The notes: a model not told the origin generated them from the letters alone. Numbered from the stretch's first letter, positions 34,390 to 46,665 are shown. The stretch is DNA of 64,000 bases from Neoarius graeffei (GCF_027579695.1 NC_083583.1:3124542-3188541), one strand, 5' to 3'. Numbers and translations: made by a program.

Positions 34390-34572
34390 CAGGTATTTAG
34401 CAGACACTTATCCAGAGTGATGTACAACACACCTGGAGCAGCCTGGGGAGCAGGTGGGGGTTCGGTGCCTTGCTCAAGGGTACTTCAGCCATTCCTGCTG
34501 GTCCAGGGAATCAAACCAGCAACCTTTTGGTCCTAAAGCTGCTTCTCTAACCATTAAGCCATAACTTCACCA
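34390..34572 (-). mobile_element. tRNA-derived SINE, third type
   Basis: It contains 'tatttagcagacacttatcc', 'gccttgctcaagggtactt' and, reversed, a tRNA-like head with 'gaatcaaaccagcaacc' and 'ctctaaccattaagcc'. This arrangement is common in fish SINEs. Moderately decayed. Confidence 0.7.
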
Positions 34573-34825
34573 TTGCTTAAGGATGTAAAATAATAAACAT
34601 GGCATTTGTTGCTTATGTTTTGATCTTATTGAGGAGCAAAATTTTATGGCTTGATATTTTAAAATTGTAGAATTGTGATCATTCCAAAGTCTTGAGCTGT
34701 ATTTTCCTGTGAACCCTAACTTCACACATTTTTAGACACTTCACGTTACTAGTAGTTTTTATTTTCTTGAGTTTACATGCACCATTTTATACGGTACAGA
34801 GTTCCCTGTTTGATCCTGAGCTCAG

Positions 34826-35290
34826 GTTCCTGTCTGTATGGAGTTTCGTATGTTCTCCTGATGTCCATGTGGCTTTTCTCTGTGTTGTCCGGTTTCCTCC
34901 CACATTGTAGAGACATGCCGGGAGGTCTTCTTCTTCTTGTATGTCAGCCGTAGTTGATTGTTTACTGTAGAGTAGCCAGTTAACCTAACCACATGTCTTT
35001 GGACTTTGGAGGACCTGGAGGACACCCACACAGACACTGCGAGAACATGCAAACTCCACACAGAAAGGCCTCCGTCATCTATGAGGTTTGAACCCGTAAC
35101 CTTTTTGCTGTGAGACGACAGTGCTAACCACTACACCACCATGCCAGGAGGTGGATTGATGACACTAAATTGCCCCCTGTAGGTGTGAATGAGTGTGTGA
35201 ATGTGTGTCTAATCCAAGGTGTATTCCCACTTTGTGTCCAATCTTCCTGGAACAGACTCCGGATCTGCAGTGATCAGGATAAAGCACTGA
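34826..35290 (+). mobile_element. Old SINE split by an opposite SINE
   Basis: The plus-strand SINE core (34826-34913) stops at 'gagacatgccgggaggt' and continues at about 35153 ('gacactaaattgccccctg'). Between them is a minus-strand SINE. 'catgccgggaggt' (34914-34926) and 'catgccaggaggt' (35140-35152) form its target duplication, with one mismatch. Confidence 0.8.
34927..35139 (-). mobile_element. SINE nested in a SINE
   Basis: Head 'taaccactacaccaccatgc' on the right and core 'ggactttggaggacctgg' inverted. It is 3'-shortened on the left and substituted throughout. An old insertion into the outer SINE. Confidence 0.75.
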
Positions 35291-35560
35291 CTCAAGATGA
35301 ATTCATGAACATGTTGACATGCAACATGATGTGTTTCTTATGTATGATCACATTTTACTCACATAGTGACATGAAAAACATGTGATCACCTGTGAAATGT
35401 AAAGCAGAAGTGGTGGCTCTGTGTTCAAGACTGATCAGAATGTTGTGATTTCAAATCCCAGCTCCATCGAACTGAAACCTTTCGGTGCTTGAGCAGGAGT
35501 GTTGATCGTTAACAGTTTGGACTGGATAAAGGTATGAGTGAAATGTGGATAATATACATA

Positions 35561-36493
35561 CAGTACCAGTCAAATTTTGTACACCCCTACTCTACTCATT
35601 CATAGGTTTTTCTGTTTTTTGACTATTTTCTACATTATAGAACAAAACTGAAGACACTGAAAACATGAAATAACATATGGAATTATGTGGTAAATAAAAA
35701 TGTTTGATAGTTTAGATTCTTCAGCGTATCCAGAATTTCCCTTGATGATGCTTTGCACCCTGTTGGCATTATCTTAACCAGCTTCATGCGGGGCAGCACG
35801 GTGGTGTAGTGGTTAGCGCTGTCGCCTCACAGCAAGAAGGTCCGGGTTCGAGCCCCGTGGCCGGCGAGGACCTTTCTGTGCGGAGTTTGCATGTTCTCCC
35901 CGTGTCCGCGTGGGTTTCCTCCGGGTGCTCCGGTTTCCCCCACAGTCCAAAGACATGCAGGTTAGGTTAACTGGTGACTCTAAATTGAGCGTAGGTGTGA
36001 ATGTGAGTGTGAATGGTTGTCTGTGTCTATGTGTCAGCCCTGTGATGACCTGGCGACTTGTCCAGGGTGAACCCCGCCTTTCGCCCGTAGTCAGCTGGGA
36101 TAGGCTCCAGCTTGCCTGCGACCCTGTAGAACAGGATAAAGCGGCTACAGATAATGAGATGAGATGAGCTTCATGCGGTAGTCACCTGGAGCACTTTTCA
36201 ATTAACAGGTGTGCCTCGTTAGAAAGTTAATTAGTGGACGAGTTTCTTGCCTTCTTAATGTGTTTGAAATCATCAAACAGTAAATAGTAAATGATAAAAA
36301 TACAAATAATAAAATAGCCCTATTCAGCACCACCACTGTAGTAATCCATACAGTATTGTTTCAAGAACTGAACAACTAAGGAAAGAGAAATGACATCCAT
36401 CATTACTTTAAGACATGAACTGACTTTTAATGAATAAAAATAAAGAAATAACATCAGATTGAATTAGAAGGAGTGTCCAAACTTTTGGTGCTG
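35561..36493. mobile_element. Tc1/mariner-type MITE carrying a SINE
   Basis: The left end 'cagtaccagtcaaattttgt' after TA and the right end 'tccaaacttttggtgctg' before TA form inverted repeats. Without the SINE it is about 550 bp and has no transposase frame. Confidence 0.8.
35792..36166 (+). mobile_element. SINE with 12-bp target duplication
   Basis: The flanks 'agcttcatgcgg' (35780-35791 and 36167-36178) are identical. Full-length with the 'gataatgagatgaga' tail. Inserted in the Tc1-type MITE. Confidence 0.92.
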
Positions 36494-36879
36494 TATAAAA
36501 GGCAAGGAACGTGCTGCTGTGAATGCAGCTCCTCATTTCCTTTAAACTTTGATTATTTGCTTCCTTTTTTCCCACAAGGTGATTGAGAGATGTTTTATGG
36601 TTTTATATCTTGGTTAAGACCAAATGTCTCCATAAGGACAGGAATATCTCAAAGCTTTCATTTGGTAAGTCCTCATGATGAAATTTTTTTTTAATTTATT
36701 TTAAACAAAGATGCAGCTTTTATTTAAAGAACTAAAAGAGCTGAAAGTTTTCCTTTCAGTTCCTGAGTTTAGACATAGTGCTGATCAGTAATTAGCTGTG
36801 TTAATAATTATATCATATCAATGGAAAGTCCTCAGAAGGATACCAAGACAAACATGTGTGTGTTTTTATGGATAGAAAG
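36494..36879. other. Non-coding upstream of the tropomyosin promoter
   Basis: AT-rich, with no ORF or repeat recognised. Confidence 0.5.
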
Positions 36880-37199
36880 TAGGAGCAAGATGTCTTGGGC
36901 CTGAGGGAATGTCCTGGGCGGTGAGTCCCAAATTTAGCCATATGGACGGTCAAATATCTGCACAGCGAATTGCAGATGAGCTCCTTAAAAAAAGGAGCGA
37001 GGCTCGGCATCAGCCAGTGGGCGTGGCGCTCAGGGGAGGTATCAGGTGTCCTTCAGAACTCGTAAGGCCAAAGCACATATTTGTCAGCTGCCTGAGACCC
37101 CGAGCTCGCACTCCAGGTCAGAGTTCAGTTCGGTGCAGACGCTCTTCACCTCCTCTCCAGTTTTCTTCTTTCTGTCAACCACCAGGACAATAAGCAGCC
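36880..37199 (+). promoter_or_regulatory. Candidate muscle-type promoter and 5' UTR of the tropomyosin long isoform
   Basis: Upstream of the start codon are an MCAT-like 'gggaatgtcc' (36906-36915), a CArG-like 'ccaaatttag' (36928-36937, one base off the consensus), and an E-box 'cagctg' near 37080. The translation start context 'gcagccatgg' is strong. Sites of these types are typical of striated-muscle promoters; their use here is inferred. The transcription start is not determined. Confidence 0.4.
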
Positions 37200-37313
37200 A
37201 TGGATGCCATCAAGAAGAAGATGCAGATGCTGAAGCTCGACAAGGAGAATGCCTTGGACAGAGCAGAGCAGTCTGAGGGAGACAAGAAGGTAGCGGAGGA
37301 CAAAACCAAGGAG
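37200..37313 (+). CDS. tpm1: Tropomyosin exon 1a (long isoform start)
   Basis: It encodes the first 38 residues of long tropomyosin, the coiled coil that lies along actin filaments and gates myosin binding. '[20 protein letters not shown]' is the invariant N-terminus used for head-to-tail overlap. Exon size (114 nt) and boundary match the family. The last residue is Glu where Gln is usual, and the donor 'gag|gtcggt' is weak. The residues '[14 protein letters not shown]' differ from each vertebrate paralogue I recall. The tpm1 assignment rests on these residues and on exon 2; another paralogue is possible. Confidence 0.85.
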
Positions 37314-38237
37314 GTCGGTTTCCATTCGGGCATTAAAATGTGGGGGTGGGGGGGGAGCTTTAGAAGTGTTTCATTGACGTGTGATTGATTAGAGATGAAG
37401 TTAATGATGGTGAATTTTTGTTTCCTAGCAAACAGAACTACATTTAGGTATGATTTCTTTTAAATAAACCATAGAATGTTTTGGGTTTTATGTAGAGATT
37501 AAAAGAAAGGCCAGTAGCGCCATGTGAGAATGATGGAACCATGAAGAATCCTTCAAAAAAGACAAGCCAAAGTGACAATTTATTACAAAATCATTAATCA
37601 TTAGTTACTCATTAATAAGTTACTTGTTTTGGGGAAATGTTGTTCAGTTGATAATTAAAGCTATAAAAAAGCTAAAAACTGAAATATGACTCATTAACAT
37701 TATTCCAAAGTGTCGAGATGAAAAGAAAAGCCTGTAAAGCAACATTAGAAAACTAGAACCATGAAGAAAAATTCTACAAGTTTTCTACGATGCTTCCTTT
37801 CATAGTCACTAGAATCTCTGAAGAACTGAACAATGTTCTCAGGAAAGAAAAAGGTTCTAAATCGTCCTGTTCCTCGTAGAACCCTTAATTGTTTATCTCT
37901 GACCTGGAAAAGTGAATAGAGTTTACCTTTAAATACAATCTAATTATAAATCTTCTGTAAATGTGACTTCACCCAGGTGAGAGATGTGTATTAAAGGTGC
38001 ACAACGTAAAGGTACTGTACTCACCCCACCCCACCCCTCCGAAAGAGAACCTTAGTACCTTTTTTCCCTGATAGTGCACCTTTAATAAACCTGATAAAGC
38101 ATTTGATATGATAACATTCGCTTCACACAGACTCTGAGAGATTTTCTAACCACTTTGTGTTTGTATTCTTGGATTCTAATTTCTCTAATTTCTTCCCTTT
38201 TCCTTTTCCTTCCTCTCTGTTTCTCTCTCTCCTGCAG
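37314..38237. other. Tropomyosin intron 1
   Basis: 924 bp with no alternative exon 2a recognised. It has the old AT-rich repeat at 37590-37670 and, near 37990-38090, a short inverted pair ('taaaggtgcac' and 'gtgcaccttta') typical of a small MITE. It ends in a long pyrimidine tract before the acceptor. Confidence 0.6.
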
Positions 38238-38363
38238 CTGGATGATGATCTGGTTGCCATGCAGAAGAAACTCAAAGCTACTGAGGACGAGCTGGACAAG
38301 TACTGCGAATCCGTGAAGGATGCTCAGGAGAAACTGGAGCTGGCCGAGAAGAAAGCCGGTGAT
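38238..38363 (+). CDS. tpm1: Tropomyosin exon 2 (2b type)
   Basis: Acceptor 'ctcctgcag|ctg' and donor 'gat|gtgagt'; 126 nt, 42 residues, as in vertebrate tropomyosins. It encodes '[20 protein letters not shown]' and continues the heptad repeat through '[16 protein letters not shown]'. It is closest to the striated or fibroblast exon 2b of TPM1 ('LEDxLVxxQKKLKxTEDELD'). 'KYCESV' has a Cys where Ser is usual. The next exon (3) is not in the window. Confidence 0.88.
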
Positions 38364-38755
38364 GTGAGTCATACCGCTGCGTGTGATGCTCTATTTAGGG
38401 CTGAGAAAAAGAAAAAGTGTGTATTTTCAGTGCATGCACACACAAATCTAATGCACAGGACTGAAATGTGTCTGAAACTCTGGTTTATACTTCTGAAAAA
38501 TCCTGACAGGATTATGATGACTGAATTATTCCTCTCAGTGTGTAATGTAGCCCAAGCCAAATTTCACAGCGACATTAAATAGGTTTCTATATAAATAACA
38601 TGCTTCAGCTCAAAGTACAGGTCAGTAAAGGTTAAATTTAGAGCAGAGCTTTATAAGGTCACAGCAGGTACGAGCCCCTAAAAGCCATGAGGTTGAAATA
38701 GGCCTGTGTGTGTCGGCCACGTATTGCGTTTCACCGATCTTCCCCTGGATAGAAA
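38364..38755. other. Tropomyosin intron, no element recognised
   Basis: Non-coding sequence between exon 2 and a LINE 3' end. Confidence 0.5.
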
Positions 38756-39224
38756 TCAGAATCAGAAACACTTTTATTGCCAGGTATGTGGACACACACG
38801 AGGAATTTGACTCCGGTTTCACTTAGCTCTCATAGTACAAAACAGATAAAAAGCGTATACACAAAACAAACAAACACACAAAAATGGTGCAATAGGTGCA
38901 TAGTGCAAAGTAAACCAGGTAAGTCAAGTATGAAATAGATAAATAACTATAAAGTATACAGTGTGCACAGAATGACGGTATGAGTGTGCAGATATTTTAC
39001 AAGTGATATTACTGATATATGAATCTGGATTTTAGCTGTTCATCACAGAAAGGATTTTCCCTTTTGGTGCAATATGGTGCATAGTGCAAAGATGAAATAG
39101 TAAATATAAATAAGTATAAATATAATATAAGTAACAGTGAGCACAGAATGACAGTATGAGTGTGCAGATATTATGCAAGTGATATTACTGATATATGAAT
39201 CTGGATTTTAGCTGTTCATCACAG

Positions 39225-41228
39225 CAGTGGCGATCCTAGAGTGATTTACTCCCCGGGCGAAACCCCCTGCTGGCCCCCCCCGGCCCAACCCGACAACCAC
39301 CTCCCACCCACCACCTAAGAAAACACTAACTTCGTCCAGAACACACACGACCCCATACACAAACTCACAACAGCTATTTTCAAGAACAAATTTCCAGTTT
39401 TAATGACTAGTGCAATAAAAAATATAAAGATAAACAATAAAAGATAAACAATAAACAAAAAGACTCAATGACTTCGCATTACAGCTATCCACAGCTATTT
39501 AAGAAAGCACAACTGCACTACAGCACCACCCGATGGTCAAAATATTGCACAAGTCAGTCAGTTTTACCAACAGACTGCACAATGAATTATCATAGAGTAC
39601 CATTCACCATTATTATTAACAAGAAGACTTAAACCTCCATTAAAGTCGCACCATATAAATAACAAAAGAAGCTAAACAGTTAAACAATCACAATTACAGA
39701 ATAACATGAAGTGACAAAAGATCTAAAAATACTATACATTAAAGTGGCAAAAATGGTAAAACACAATCATGTATCATAAATAAATGAACTAACGACAGAG
39801 AAGAGGTAAATCCTATACATATTACTGTACACATAAGAAGAAATAACAAACAATATTGTGTATCATAAATAACAAGAAGTAACAAATGAAGAAGTTAACA
39901 CTCTTTAAAGTGGCAAAAATGGCAAACCACTATAATTTGTCATAAATAACAAGACGTGCAAAAGAAGTAAGAGGAAAACAGTCTATATACATTTAAGTGG
40001 CAATTATATTCAGGATGCAAAAGTGAAAGCACAACCTAAAAGTTGGCTTTTCTGGCCTTCCTGGATGCAAATTCTTCCACAATGTCTTCATATGAGATTT
40101 GTTCCCCTAAGGCGTGGTTTATGCTGATCACAGCAAGGCCACTGAACCGTTCCTGTGACATTGTTGACCTTAGGTAAGTCTTGATCAGTTTTAGCTTCGA
40201 GAAGCTCCTCTCTGCCTGAGCCACAGTGACAGGCAGAGTGGCAGCAATTCTGAGTCCAGTCCAGAAATTGGGGTAGATCTCTGATAGCTCCGCGACGTAC
40301 AACACACGACGAGAAATGTTTAAACGACCATGTAAAGCTGTTAACATTCTGTTGGCTAATACAGAGCCCAACGTTAACCCAAGGCAATGACAGCAATAAC
40401 TTTAAACGTTTTGTTGCAAAGCCTAATCGTTATGCTGAAATTAATTTCATGTTGGGGGGCAGGCCAGGCCAGGTCGTCCGACTTAGCAAGCATCAATAAT
40501 ATAAGGCTAATTAGGGCACTAATTCATGTCACTCACTGAAATTGATTCATAAAGCATACCTTTTTCTTTTGCTCGTTTCTCCTCCTCTTCTTTCCTTTTC
40601 TTCCGGAATTGGGCACCTGATGGCTTTGACCTTTTCCTATCCATTAGATCTATCTCCGAGTACGACTCCGTTTATTTGTCATTCGACCTCCTCCTGAATG
40701 ATTCCCCCTTCCCCCAACACAAACTCACCGTCAGTGTGTAGTGGTGAGCACCTAACACGAGAGGTGAGACTGAACCATTTCAACTTGACCAACTGACCAC
40801 CACGACCACAATAATCTTGGGAATTCGTTCGGTTCATACACACAATCAAACGTACAGCCATTTTGAAGTTGTTTGGATTGTTCTGCTTTTCTGTTCTCTC
40901 CTCTTTCTCGCGCGCACACGCACACACAAAAGCGTTTGCTCAATGTAATGGAATGTGGTCTGCACATTTGAGAGGCGTCTTGAGTTTGTGTCCTATGCAT
41001 TGCGGCACCATATTTGGTTTGTTATTTAAATTATATGGGGTTTTGTGCCCACAGCAAACGTGATGCATGATGGCTTTTGCTGCATGTTACACTTGTGTGT
41101 GTGTAACACTGCTGCAAACCCTTAATTACAATTGAGCTACAAGAACTGACCAACTTCAGGTATTGACGCCTCTTGTTATGATGACATCACCTGCGCAACT
41201 TTGGTATTGGGCTTCCCCATCCAAAATG

Positions 41229-41277
<49 letters not shown>

Positions 41278-41431
41278 CGCCCGTCTTGTTTTTTTTTCAG
41301 GGGTTTTTTTTGGGGACCTTTTTTTGGGGGGGGGGACCGTTTTTTTTTCCGCACCCGCGCTCGTGCTGCCCCCCCCCCGCGATGCCGCCCCGGGTGGCTG
41401 CCCGGTCGGACCGCCCCCAGGACCGCCCCTG
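39225..41431 (-). mobile_element. Non-autonomous hAT element with 'catcacag' target duplication
   Basis: The ends 'cagtggcgatcctag' and 'ccaggaccgcccctg' are imperfect inverted repeats. The 8-bp flanks 39217-39224 and 41432-41439 are identical. Remaining coding pieces on the minus strand are an N-terminal basic segment ('KPSGAQFRKKRKEEEEK', about 40640-40570) and a C-terminal dimerisation part. A (CA)n tract lies at about 41229-41274, next to G and T runs. Confidence 0.92.
40036..40371 (-). pseudogene. hAT transposase C-terminal dimerisation remnant
   Basis: A 111-residue frame with 'LPVTVAQAERSFSKLKLIK' and 'SQERFSGLAVISINH' is the conserved hAT C-terminal dimerisation region of the ZMYM/TTF-type group. 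The catalytic core between this and the N-terminal piece is deleted. It belongs to the hAT at 39225-41431. Confidence 0.85.
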
Positions 41432-41439
41432 CATCACAG

Positions 41440-44055
41440 AGACAGCCTGAGGGAAGAAACTATCCTTGTGTCTGGTTGTTTTTGCGTACAGTGATCTATA
41501 TCGCCTCCCTGAGGGGAGAAGATTAAACAGATTGTGACCAGGGTGTGATGGGTCCGCAGAGATGTTACCTGCCCGTTTCCTGACTCTGGACAAGTATAAG
41601 TCTTGGATGGAGGGAAGGTTGACACCAATAATTTTCTCTGCAGACCTTATTGTCCGTTGCAGTCTGTTCTTCTCCTGTTTGGTGACCGATCCAAACCAAA
41701 CAGTGATGGAAGAGCAAAGAACAGACTGAATGATGGCAGAGTAGAATTGTGTCAGCAGCTCCTTAGGCAGGTTGAGCTTCCTGAGCTGGCGCAGAAAGTA
41801 CAACCTCTGCTGAGCCTTTTTAATGATAGTGACTGTGTTGGTTTCCCACTTCAAGTCCCGGGAGATTGTGGAACCCAGAAACCTGAAGCTTTCAACAGCA
41901 GTCACAGTGTTGTTGGTGATGGTGATGGGCAGCAGAGTGGGGGGGATCCTCCTAAAGTTCACTGTCATCTCCACAGTTTTGAGCGTGTTCAGCTCCAGAT
42001 TGTTCTGACCGCACCAACAGACCAGCTGTTCAACCTCCCGTCTATATTCAGACTCGTCACCATCTCGGATGAGGCAGATGACCATTGTATCATCCGCAAG
42101 TTTCAGGAGTTTAACAGACGGGTCTCTTGAGGTGCAGTATAAAGGGAGAAGAGCAGTGGGGAGTGCACACACCCTTGGGGGCGCCAGTGCTGATAGTCCG
42201 AGTGCTGGATATGATGCTCCCCATCCTCACCTGCTGCTTCCTGTCAGTCAGGAAGTTTGTAATCCACTGACAGGTGGAGGAGGGCACAGTGAGCTGGGTG
42301 AGCTTGGTGTGGAGGATGTCTGGAACAATGGTGTTGAATGCCGAACTGAAGTCCACGAACAGGATCCTGGCGTACGTCCCTGCAGAGTCAAGGTGTTGCA
42401 GGATGTAGTGTAGACATATTTATTGCATCATCCACTGACCTGTTTGCCTGGTAGGCAAACTGCAGGGGATCCAGCAGGGGGTCTGTGATGTCCTTCAGGT
42501 ATGACAACATCAGTCTCTTGAAGGACTTCATGACTACAGATGTGAGGGCAACAGGCCTGTAGTCATTCAGTCCTGTGATGGTGGTTTTCTTAGGAACTGG
42601 GATTATTGTGGAGCGTTTGAAGCATGAGGGGACTTCACACAGCTCCAGGGATCTATTAAAGATCTGGGTGAAGATGGGAGCCAGCTGGTCAGCACAGACC
42701 TTCAGACAAGAGGGTGACACACCATCTGGGCCAGGTGCCTTCCTGATCTTCTGTCTGCGGAAAAGCTGACAGACATCCTCTTCACAGATCTTGAGTGCTG
42801 GTGGGAGGTCAGAGGCGGGAGGTGGCAGAATGGCAGGGGGTATAAATGGGTCTTTAATGACTGAAGGGGGGAGAGGTGAGAATGTGTTGAATCTGCAGTA
42901 AAACACATTCAGCTCGTCAGCCAGTTGATGGTTCACTGCAGTGTTGGGGGATGGTCTCCTATAATTCGTAATGTTCTGCAGGCCTCTCCACACTGACATC
43001 GGATCGTTTGCTGAAAGGCTGTTTTTAATCTTATCAGCATAGCTCCTCTTAGCTGCTTTCACCTCCATTGTCAGTGTGTTTCTGGTCTGATTATACAGAA
43101 CTCTGTCTCCACTTTTGTAGGCCTCTTCTTTGTTCTGACGAAGTTGCCTGAGTTTTGCAGTGAACCAGGGTTTATTGTTGTTGTATATGCAGAAGGTTTT
43201 GGTAGGCACACACACATCCTCACAAAAACTGATGTAAGATGTCTCGGTATCAGTCAGTTCATGCCGGTCTGAGGCTGCAGCCTCAAAAACACTCCAATCA
43301 GTGAAGTCAAAGCAGGCTTGTAGTTCCACTTTGGCCTCATCGGACCATCTCCTCACCGTCTTAACTACAGGCTTAGCAGTTTTCAGCTTCTGCCTGTAGA
43401 ACGGGATAAGATGACCCATACAGTGATCAGATAGTCCCAAGGCTGCACGGGGGACAGAGTGGTAGGAGTCCTTTAAAACAGTGTAACAATGGTCCAGAGT
43501 GTTAGAGTCCCTGGTGGGACACTTAATGCACTGTTTATCTTTTGGCAGTTCGTGGCTGAGGTTTGCTCTGTTAAAATCCCCCAAAACAATGAGCAAAGAG
43601 TCCAGGTGTTTTTTCTCCACGTTGTTTATCTGGTCAGCCAGGTGTTGTAACACCTCATTAACACACGCCTGAGGGGGGATGTAGACTCCAACCAGAATAA
43701 ACGAGGAAAACTCTCGCGGAGCATAAAATGGTTTACAGTTTATGAATAATGACTCCAGATGAGGACTGCACGATTTGTTTAGAACCGTGACATTAGTACA
43801 CCAACCTTCGTTAATGTAAAAGCAGACTCCGCCTCCCCTCGTTTTCCCCGTGAGCTCCGTTTCACGGTCCGCTTGGTGCAGGTGAAATCCAGGCAGGTGG
43901 AGAGAAGTGTCCGGGATGTGCTCACCGAGCCAGGTTTTGGTGAAGCACAAGGCAGCAGATCTGTTAAAATCCGTGTTGATTGAGTTGAGGAGCAGCAGTT
44001 CATCCATCTTATTGGCCAGAGAGCGGACGTTAGCCAGGTGAATAGACGGGAGCAC
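41440..44055 (-). pseudogene. LINE ORF2: endonuclease and RT, frameshifted
   Basis: 44055-42388 is a 555-residue frame with the APE endonuclease ('LIVLGDFNRANLS', 'ALGLSDHC') and the start of RT ('RKAPGPDGVSPSCLKVCADQ', 'DYRPVALTSVVMKSF'). 42356-42111 continues RT ('FSSAFNTIVPDILHTKL', 'ISTGAPKG'). 42172-41440 holds 'LADDTMVICL' (normally FADDT) and the C-terminal 'KKAQQRLYFLRQLRKLNLP'. Breaks lie near 42370 and 42150. The call as an APE-type LINE is firm; the clade (Rex/CR1-like or I-like) is not settled. Confidence 0.88.
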
Positions 44056-44370
44056 AGTGTGAAAACCCCACTGCCTCAGTCTGACGAGCGCACCGGCTCG
44101 CTTCCCCCGGTGTCTCCGGCGTCTTCGGTGTAATCCATAGAGAGCTGCTGCTCCTCCAACAAGTAGCTCTGGAAAACTTTCCAGATCAATGAAAACCGAT
44201 GAAAAAACTTTACTGGTGGTTATTCCAATGTTTTATAAGTTCTTCTCTGGAGTATGTGACCAGAGAAGCAGCACAAGAAACACAACAAATACACAAAAAC
44301 ATAGAAAGTACAAGAGAGCGAAGTACCGAGGCAACCGTCCGCAGCGCCATCTTGGAGAACAATAGAGGAC

Positions 44371-44546
44371 AGAGATCTATTTCACACACAGATGAATTCA
44401 AGTAACACGTATTCAGTAAATATAGTTTAGCACATCTTAATAACATCATTTGATGAATGTGTCTGTAATAATTCAAATTGAGTTTAACAATGTTGACGTG
44501 AGCAGAGTGAGTGTGAAAGGACTAACCACTGGATGGCGCTAAAATT

Positions 44547-44599
<53 letters not shown>

Positions 44600-44957
44600 C
44601 AAACAAGCAAACAAACAAGAGGACACTACTTTCTGAGAGCAAGAGCACTGTCAGGGGTGCATCTTAGAAAATAAAAAAAATAGGAAAAAATGAACTAGTA
44701 AAATAATCACTAGAAATGTTCAAGATTATGATTAATTTTATGTGCATCATAAAGTGTTAGAATAATAATTAAAAAGTAATTAGAAATATTTTTCTGTTTG
44801 TGATGGAGCTGACATTTAACATCTGTTTCTTGAAATTAAATATAAATATCGCATACGTTTTAATAATTTGGCAACTCAAAACAGAAAGTTAATACCACAA
44901 GGCATGACCAAAATAAATCCTGAGCAGAATAAACATAAAAAGAAAAAAGCTTTAAAA

Positions 44958-44992
<35 letters not shown>

Positions 44993-45132
44993 ATAATAAT
45001 AATAATAATAATAATAATACACAGATTATAATAATACATTAATTACTAAACATTAAATATGGAAAATTTTCCAAATGTATTTCAGTGATTGATTAATCAG
45101 TACTGTTGTGTTTGAAAGTAATTGAATTGACC

Positions 45133-45177
<45 letters not shown>

Positions 45178-45312
45178 CAGATCTTTGGAGTGCCACCTTT
45201 ATTCACATCATAAAATTAACCTCCTGTGAACCTGCTGATCTTTTTTGTCTATACATTTGCATAAATTACATAAATTAACCAAAATCAAATAATTCAACTA
45301 TTTATATCCATC
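44371..45312. other. Microsatellite-rich stretch
   Basis: (AT)n at about 44552-44595, (CTA)n at about 44958-44990 running into (TAA)n to about 45019, and (AAT)n at about 45137-45175. No coding content. Confidence 0.8.
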
Positions 45313-45685
45313 TCAATGGTGGTGTAGTGGTTAGCGCTGTCGCCTCACAGCAAGAAGGTTCTGGGTTCGAACCCAGCGGCCAGCGAGGGCCTCTCTGTGT
45401 GGAGTTTGCATGTTCTCCCCGTGTCCGCGTGGGTTTCCTCCGGGTGCTCCAGTTTCCCCCACAGTCCAAAGACATGCAATTAGGTTGACGTGGGGCGGCC
45501 TTGGGCTGAAGTACCCTTGAGCGAGGTACCAAACCCCTTACTGCTCCCCGGGCGCTCTGGTGTGGCTGCCCACTGCTCTGAATGTGTGCGTGTGTTCACT
45601 GCTTCAGATGGGTTAAATGCAGAAGATGAATTTCACTGTGCTTGAAGTGTGCATGTAACGAATAAAGGCTTCTTCTTCTTTCTTA
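45313..45685 (+). mobile_element. SINE, long-tail variant, second copy
   Basis: The tRNA-like head ('tggtggtgtagtggttagc') and core are followed by 'ctgctccccgggcgctc', 'gatgggttaaatgcagaag' and terminal 'aataaaggcttcttcttc'. It has the same arrangement as 610-1045. Confidence 0.85.
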
Positions 45686-46097
45686 GCATGAGCTCTGTAT
45701 ATAACTGAATGTGTCAGTAAATTGTTCCACTCAGTTTCATTTTCCATGCACACTTTTCCTTTTTATGACAATAAACTATATAAAAATAAACGTTTCAATA
45801 CAGCTTTGTTAAAAATGTAGATTTGTTTATTATTATTATTAAGATATAAGACACCACAGGTACATTTAAAAAAAAAATCAAACAATACATATCACAATCA
45901 GTATTCATCAAACAATTAGTGAAATTTTGATGTTCTTAATTTTTTTATTGAAATTTTCTTCAATGACATTTATTCATGCAAATGAAGCCTCATTAAAAAT
46001 GCATAAATGTCCATATTTTATAAACAAACATAAAATCTTTTGATGTGAGGATTAAAATGGCAATTTCACCCCGAGACAGATATTATATATATATATA
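45686..46097. other. Non-coding stretch
   Basis: AT-rich intronic DNA with a short TA tract at the right end; nothing else recognised. Confidence 0.5.
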
Positions 46098-46665
46098 CAC
46101 ACAGTACTGTGCAAAAGTCTTGGCCCCCCGATTTTTTTCACACAAACTTTGTTATAGATTTCTAGTTTATGACTTCTACATTCATTATCGAGTCACAACA
46201 TGACAGAAACATATTAGAGTCCAAACGTTCATTTTTTTCAGCACAAAATTAAATGTTACAGAAAAAAATGCTTGTAATATATCTGAGCAGCATATTCCAT
46301 AAGAGCGCACTTTTCAGATAAAAAAAGAAAACGTAATGAAGGGTTTTGGTGTAAAATGAAGAAGTGAGTGTGACAGTCAAAGTGTCCAGAAGAACTGTGG
46401 CTGGTTCTGTAAGATGCTCAGGAAAACCTACAGATCATTTCCACATAAAACTGACCTCACTGGACCTCAGACGGAGATTTTTTTTTTTCTTTTAAAGCAA
46501 AGGGTCGTCTCACACCAAATACTGGCTTTGTTTCATTGATTATGGCTCACTGATTACTCTTTATAGTATTTTTTAAATGTTGAAACATTTCATTTCATTA
46601 TTTTTAAGTCATTTTAGTCAACAGCATTTCTTTACATGTGCCTCAGACTTTTGCACAGAACTGTG
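46098..46665. mobile_element. Tc1/mariner-type MITE
   Basis: The left end 'acagtactgtgcaaaagtct' and right end 'agacttttgcacagaactgt' are inverted and flanked by TA. The interior has 'tgtccagaagaactgtgg' but no usable transposase frame. Confidence 0.85.

Larger units (their letters stand above)
38756..44370 (-). mobile_element. APE-type LINE, near full length, with a hAT inside its 3' UTR
   Basis: The 3' end is at about 38756 ('cagaatcagaaacactttta') and the 5' end near 44370, where the reversed strand reads 'ccaagatggcgctgcgg'. Part of its 3' UTR is tandemly duplicated: 'gtgatattactgatatatg' occurs at about 39003 and 39179. A hAT (39225-41431) sits within the 3' region. It lies in a tropomyosin intron, opposite to transcription. 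Confidence 0.88.
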
